Shown one piece after another: positions 61,808 to 64,000 of a stretch of 64,000 nucleotides of DNA. Under the pieces are notes generated by a model, which had not been told where the DNA came from, made no database searches, and saw only the letters and a program-made list of their open reading frames with translations. Source of the DNA: Prevotella sp. (lineage in GTDB: Bacteria > Bacteroidota > Bacteroidia > Bacteroidales > Bacteroidaceae). The stretch covers positions 1 to 64,000 of the forward strand of contig JAILHK010000011.1 of the NCBI GenBank assembly GCA_024695815.1. Reading direction: 5' to 3'. Every line of letters begins with the position of its first letter. Positions within the stretch are counted from its first letter, which is position 1. The position numbers and the translations under genes were made by a program.

Positions 61808-63112
61808 TTATTTCTGGCTCTTTGATTTCAAATTGTCAAACAAGCGCTCTATGAGTCGTTTGGGTTTTGTGATGATGTCTGCCTGCCCTTTGGCCTCAAA
61901 GTTTACAGTCAGTTTCTTTCCAAAGTTGGTGACGAGTCCCTGCGGGAACCTAACAAGGACCAGATAGGCCTCTGCCGTTCCCTTGTCCGTCTTCAGCTTG
62001 TTGGGAATCGAAGAGATGGAAACGACCTTGCCCTTTACCAGTCCGTACTCATCATACGGGAAGTCGCTGATCTTGATGTTTACTTCTTGTCCTTTGCAGA
62101 CTTTACCAGCTCCTGATATCGGGATATACAGTTCCCCCACGGGCGTGTTACGCTCTGGAACCACGGAGAACAGCTCCTGCGTTGCGCTGACATATACGTT
62201 GTCGCGCCAGAAGCCCAGATACTCCAGCTTGCCGTCTATGGTGGACTTCATGACAAAGGACTCCAGCCAGCGTTCTGCATTGTCTTTGAGCACATTACGT
62301 TTGGCAAGCACATTTATATAGGCTTTCTTCAGCGCTTCTGACTCCGTCACGTTGACCTTCGCTATCTCCGTCATGTTCTGGTCTATCTCTGCCAGTTTGG
62401 ACAGCTTGGTGCTTTTCAGGCCTACACGGCTCTGCAATGCTGACAGATAGCTGCCCTGACGGTTTTTCAGTTCCTCTTCGCTGATGGCATCATCTTCATA
62501 TAGCAGGCTGTCCTTGTAAAGTCTATTTGCGATGTTATCCAGTGATTTCTGGCTGATTGTCAGTTCCTCATCGATATTGTCCACTATCTCATGGGCCGCA
62601 TCTATCTGTTTATGCAGGGAGCTGCGCATATTGGCATACGTCGTTGTATGGCGCAGGATGTCGTATTCCTTATAAGCAAGGGCAAAGCCATTATAGTCAG
62701 CACTCAGATCGCCTAGACTCAGATCTTTCGGAAACGACAGCGTTGTCTGGGGTGTCATTTCATCCTTTAGCAACTTCAGGACTCCGCACACATCATGATA
62801 GTTGGCCGCATTATCAATATAGCCGATGACTTCACCGGCCTTTACTGAACTTCGGTTCGCTTTCACTAGATGGAGTTTTCCCGAACTGTTGGAAACAATT
62901 CGCACGGGCGCCTTGCCGGCTGATATACTGACCTCACCGCTGACTGTGTCGGGATACTCTATCAAGAAGCTCATCACCACGACACCTGCCATCAGGACTG
63001 ACAGCACGCCTGCCACCCACCAGGTCCAGTCTGTAGGCATGCGGTCGATGATATCCTGCACCTCTTCTGACTTCTTATCGATTTCCGTTTTAGGATTCTT
63101 CATGATATTCAC
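61808..63112 (-). CDS. HlyD-type membrane-fusion protein
   Basis: A 434-residue periplasmic adaptor. One N-terminal membrane helix (about residues 30-50, WWVAGVLSVLMAGVVVMSFL) is followed by a lipoyl-like half (GKLHLVKANRSSVKAGEVIGYID), a long helical hairpin (about residues 150-260, HKQIDAAHEIVDNIDEELTIS) and a C-terminal beta-barrel part (GKVVSISSIPN...YLVLVRFPQGL). It links the PCAT exporter to the TolC-like channel. It starts 9 bases after the TolC-like gene ends and precedes the exporter by 17. Confidence 0.9.
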   Translation of the reverse strand: MNIMKNPKTEIDKKSEEVQDIIDRMPTDWTWWVAGVLSVLMAGVVVMSFLIEYPDTVSGEVSISAGKAPVRIVSNSSGKLHLVKANRSSVKAGEVIGYIDNAANYHDVCGVLKLLKDEMTPQTTLSFPKDLSLGDLSADYNGFALAYKEYDILRHTTTYANMRSSLHKQIDAAHEIVDNIDEELTISQKSLDNIANRLYKDSLLYEDDAISEEELKNRQGSYLSALQSRVGLKSTKLSKLAEIDQNMTEIAKVNVTESEALKKAYINVLAKRNVLKDNAERWLESFVMKSTIDGKLEYLGFWRDNVYVSATQELFSVVPERNTPVGELYIPISGAGKVCKGQEVNIKISDFPYDEYGLVKGKVVSISSIPNKLKTDKGTAEAYLVLVRFPQGLVTNFGKKLTVNFEAKGQADIITKPKRLIERLFDNLKSKSQK

Positions 63113-63121
63113 CTTATTATT

Positions 63122-64000
63122 TTATTGAAAGTATATATTCTCAAGACTCGCATTCTCAACAAAGTCGTAAAGTGCAAGATGGCGAAGCGCATAGTACTCA
63201 GAATAGACATTCTGGAGACTTGACGCATAGTCTATCATCGATGAGAGCAGCGAGCTGTAGGCACTGGTCACCTCATAGACGGATATCTTGCCTGCTGCAA
63301 ACTTCTTGACCGTCAGTTGGTATTGTTCCCTTGACAGCTCAAAGGTCTTGTTGGCCAGTATGTAGTTCTTATAGCAGGTGTTGTAGCCTTCCACCTGTGT
63401 CTTGATGGAATTCTCGAATTCCTTTTCCGTTCTCTCAATCTCGAGCATCGAGGCCATATACTCATTCTCGGCCATCTGGCGCTTGTTATGATTGATACCC
63501 CATTGGAACACGGGAATGCTGAAGGTGACGGCCAGAGCCTGACGCTGCTCGGGATGACGATAGGCATCCCTTAGAGTCTCGCCATACTGGTTCATACCGA
63601 AACTGAGCGAAACATTTCCGTTGAAGCGCAGGCTGTTGCGAGTCTGCAAACGACTGTACTCAGCCTGCTTGCGTTGCATTTCCACGGAAAGATACTGTGG
63701 ATTGTTCTGATGGACCAGTGACAATACCATAGTGTAGTCCATGCTTATCGGCAGGCTGTTGCCGTCTGGTCGTTCCACCTCCACATTGTCAGTACCAAGT
63801 TCCATAGCAAGCGAAATGAGAAGATCGTGATAGCTTCTTTCCTGTGTCACAACATTCTGTGCCGTCTTGAGCTGCTGCAGTTCTATCTGGTTGTATTCAT
63901 ACTTGGTGATGATGCCATGCTCAAGTTTCTTGCCTGCCAGTCGGAGAAGCGTGTCTCCCGTCTGCATGTTCTGCTGGTTAACTTCGTATTGCAGTTTACT
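63122..64000 (-). CDS. TolC-like outer-membrane efflux protein (partial)
   Basis: The 5' end lies beyond the window: the frame stays open through 64000, so the ATG at 63967 is probably internal. The visible ~292 residues are the C-terminal part of an outer-membrane efflux protein, with long helices (KLEHGIITKYEYNQIELQQLK, in part; VTVKKFAAGKISVYEVTSAYSSL, in part) and the SFGMNQYG and VTFSIPVFQWG strands. It forms the outer channel of the type I system with the HlyD and PCAT proteins. Confidence 0.88.
   Translation of the reverse strand, partial: SKLQYEVNQQNMQTGDTLLRLAGKKLEHGIITKYEYNQIELQQLKTAQNVVTQERSYHDLLISLAMELGTDNVEVERPDGNSLPISMDYTMVLSLVHQNNPQYLSVEMQRKQAEYSRLQTRNSLRFNGNVSLSFGMNQYGETLRDAYRHPEQRQALAVTFSIPVFQWGINHNKRQMAENEYMASMLEIERTEKEFENSIKTQVEGYNTCYKNYILANKTFELSREQYQLTVKKFAAGKISVYEVTSAYSSLLSSMIDYASSLQNVYSEYYALRHLALYDFVENASLENIYFQ

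Noticed and set aside
395..64000. Most other long open frames on the strand opposite the genes
   Set aside because: They lie wholly inside well-supported genes, lack family features and follow from codon bias of the true frame.

Overview
The window looks like a chromosomal segment of a gut or rumen Bacteroidales species, most likely a Prevotella relative. The evidence is the Bacteroidota promoter form TTTG-N19/21-TAnnTTTG in front of many genes, a SusC/SusD pair, gliding and type IX secretion genes (gldH, porT), proteins with type IX-like C-terminal tails, and the order purH-mreB-mreC-mreD-mrdA-rodA with gldH-ricT-holB-metF facing it.

Layout. 1-394: intergenic DNA with a short CTAG repeat array and terminators. 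395-8112 (minus): three secreted proteins, two with cleaved-adhesin (choice-of-anchor J) modules. 8311-15310 (plus): TamB-like protein plus a lipoprotein BamA/TamA homologue. 15423-19100: sugar nucleotidyltransferase, a DASS transporter (minus) and a UDP-glucuronate decarboxylase-like gene. 19212-25525: a stand-alone IMP cyclohydrolase followed by the cell-elongation genes. 25528-29200 (minus): gldH, ricT, holB, metF. 29201-29902: a complex intergenic region with two tandem metF promoters, an eight-unit 22-bp-period CTAG array, and paired operator-like sites. 29903-48404: an alpha-mannoside utilisation locus made of GH38, a GLUG-repeat protein, SusC, SusD, a membrane-bound one-component regulator and GH92. 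The GH38 and GH92 promoters carry the same two 11-bp sites at the same spacing, which suggests one regulator controls both transcription units. 48500-49589: porT-like gene and a small ferredoxin.

49863-64000 (all minus) is the most unusual part. The gene order in the direction of transcription is a TolC-like protein (cut by the window end), an HlyD-like adaptor, a C39-peptidase ABC exporter (PCAT), a glycosyltransferase-like protein, and three large proteins with almost identical double-glycine leaders. Each of the three has a Tyr-Gly-Ser-Asp-rich linker and an unrelated C-terminal domain: one with a zincin HExxH motif, one unknown, one papain/C39-like. Each is followed by genes for signal-peptide proteins: a paralogous pair, an M16 peptidase, and a 515-residue protein with an internal duplication. 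DNA at the cassette boundaries is duplicated, and two boundaries keep in-frame scars of the same gene tail. I read this as a modular, recombining effector/partner array exported by a PCAT type I system; the function is inference.

Limits: no database search was possible, so families are assigned from motifs and recalled family features. No tRNA, rRNA, CRISPR array or intact insertion sequence was seen.
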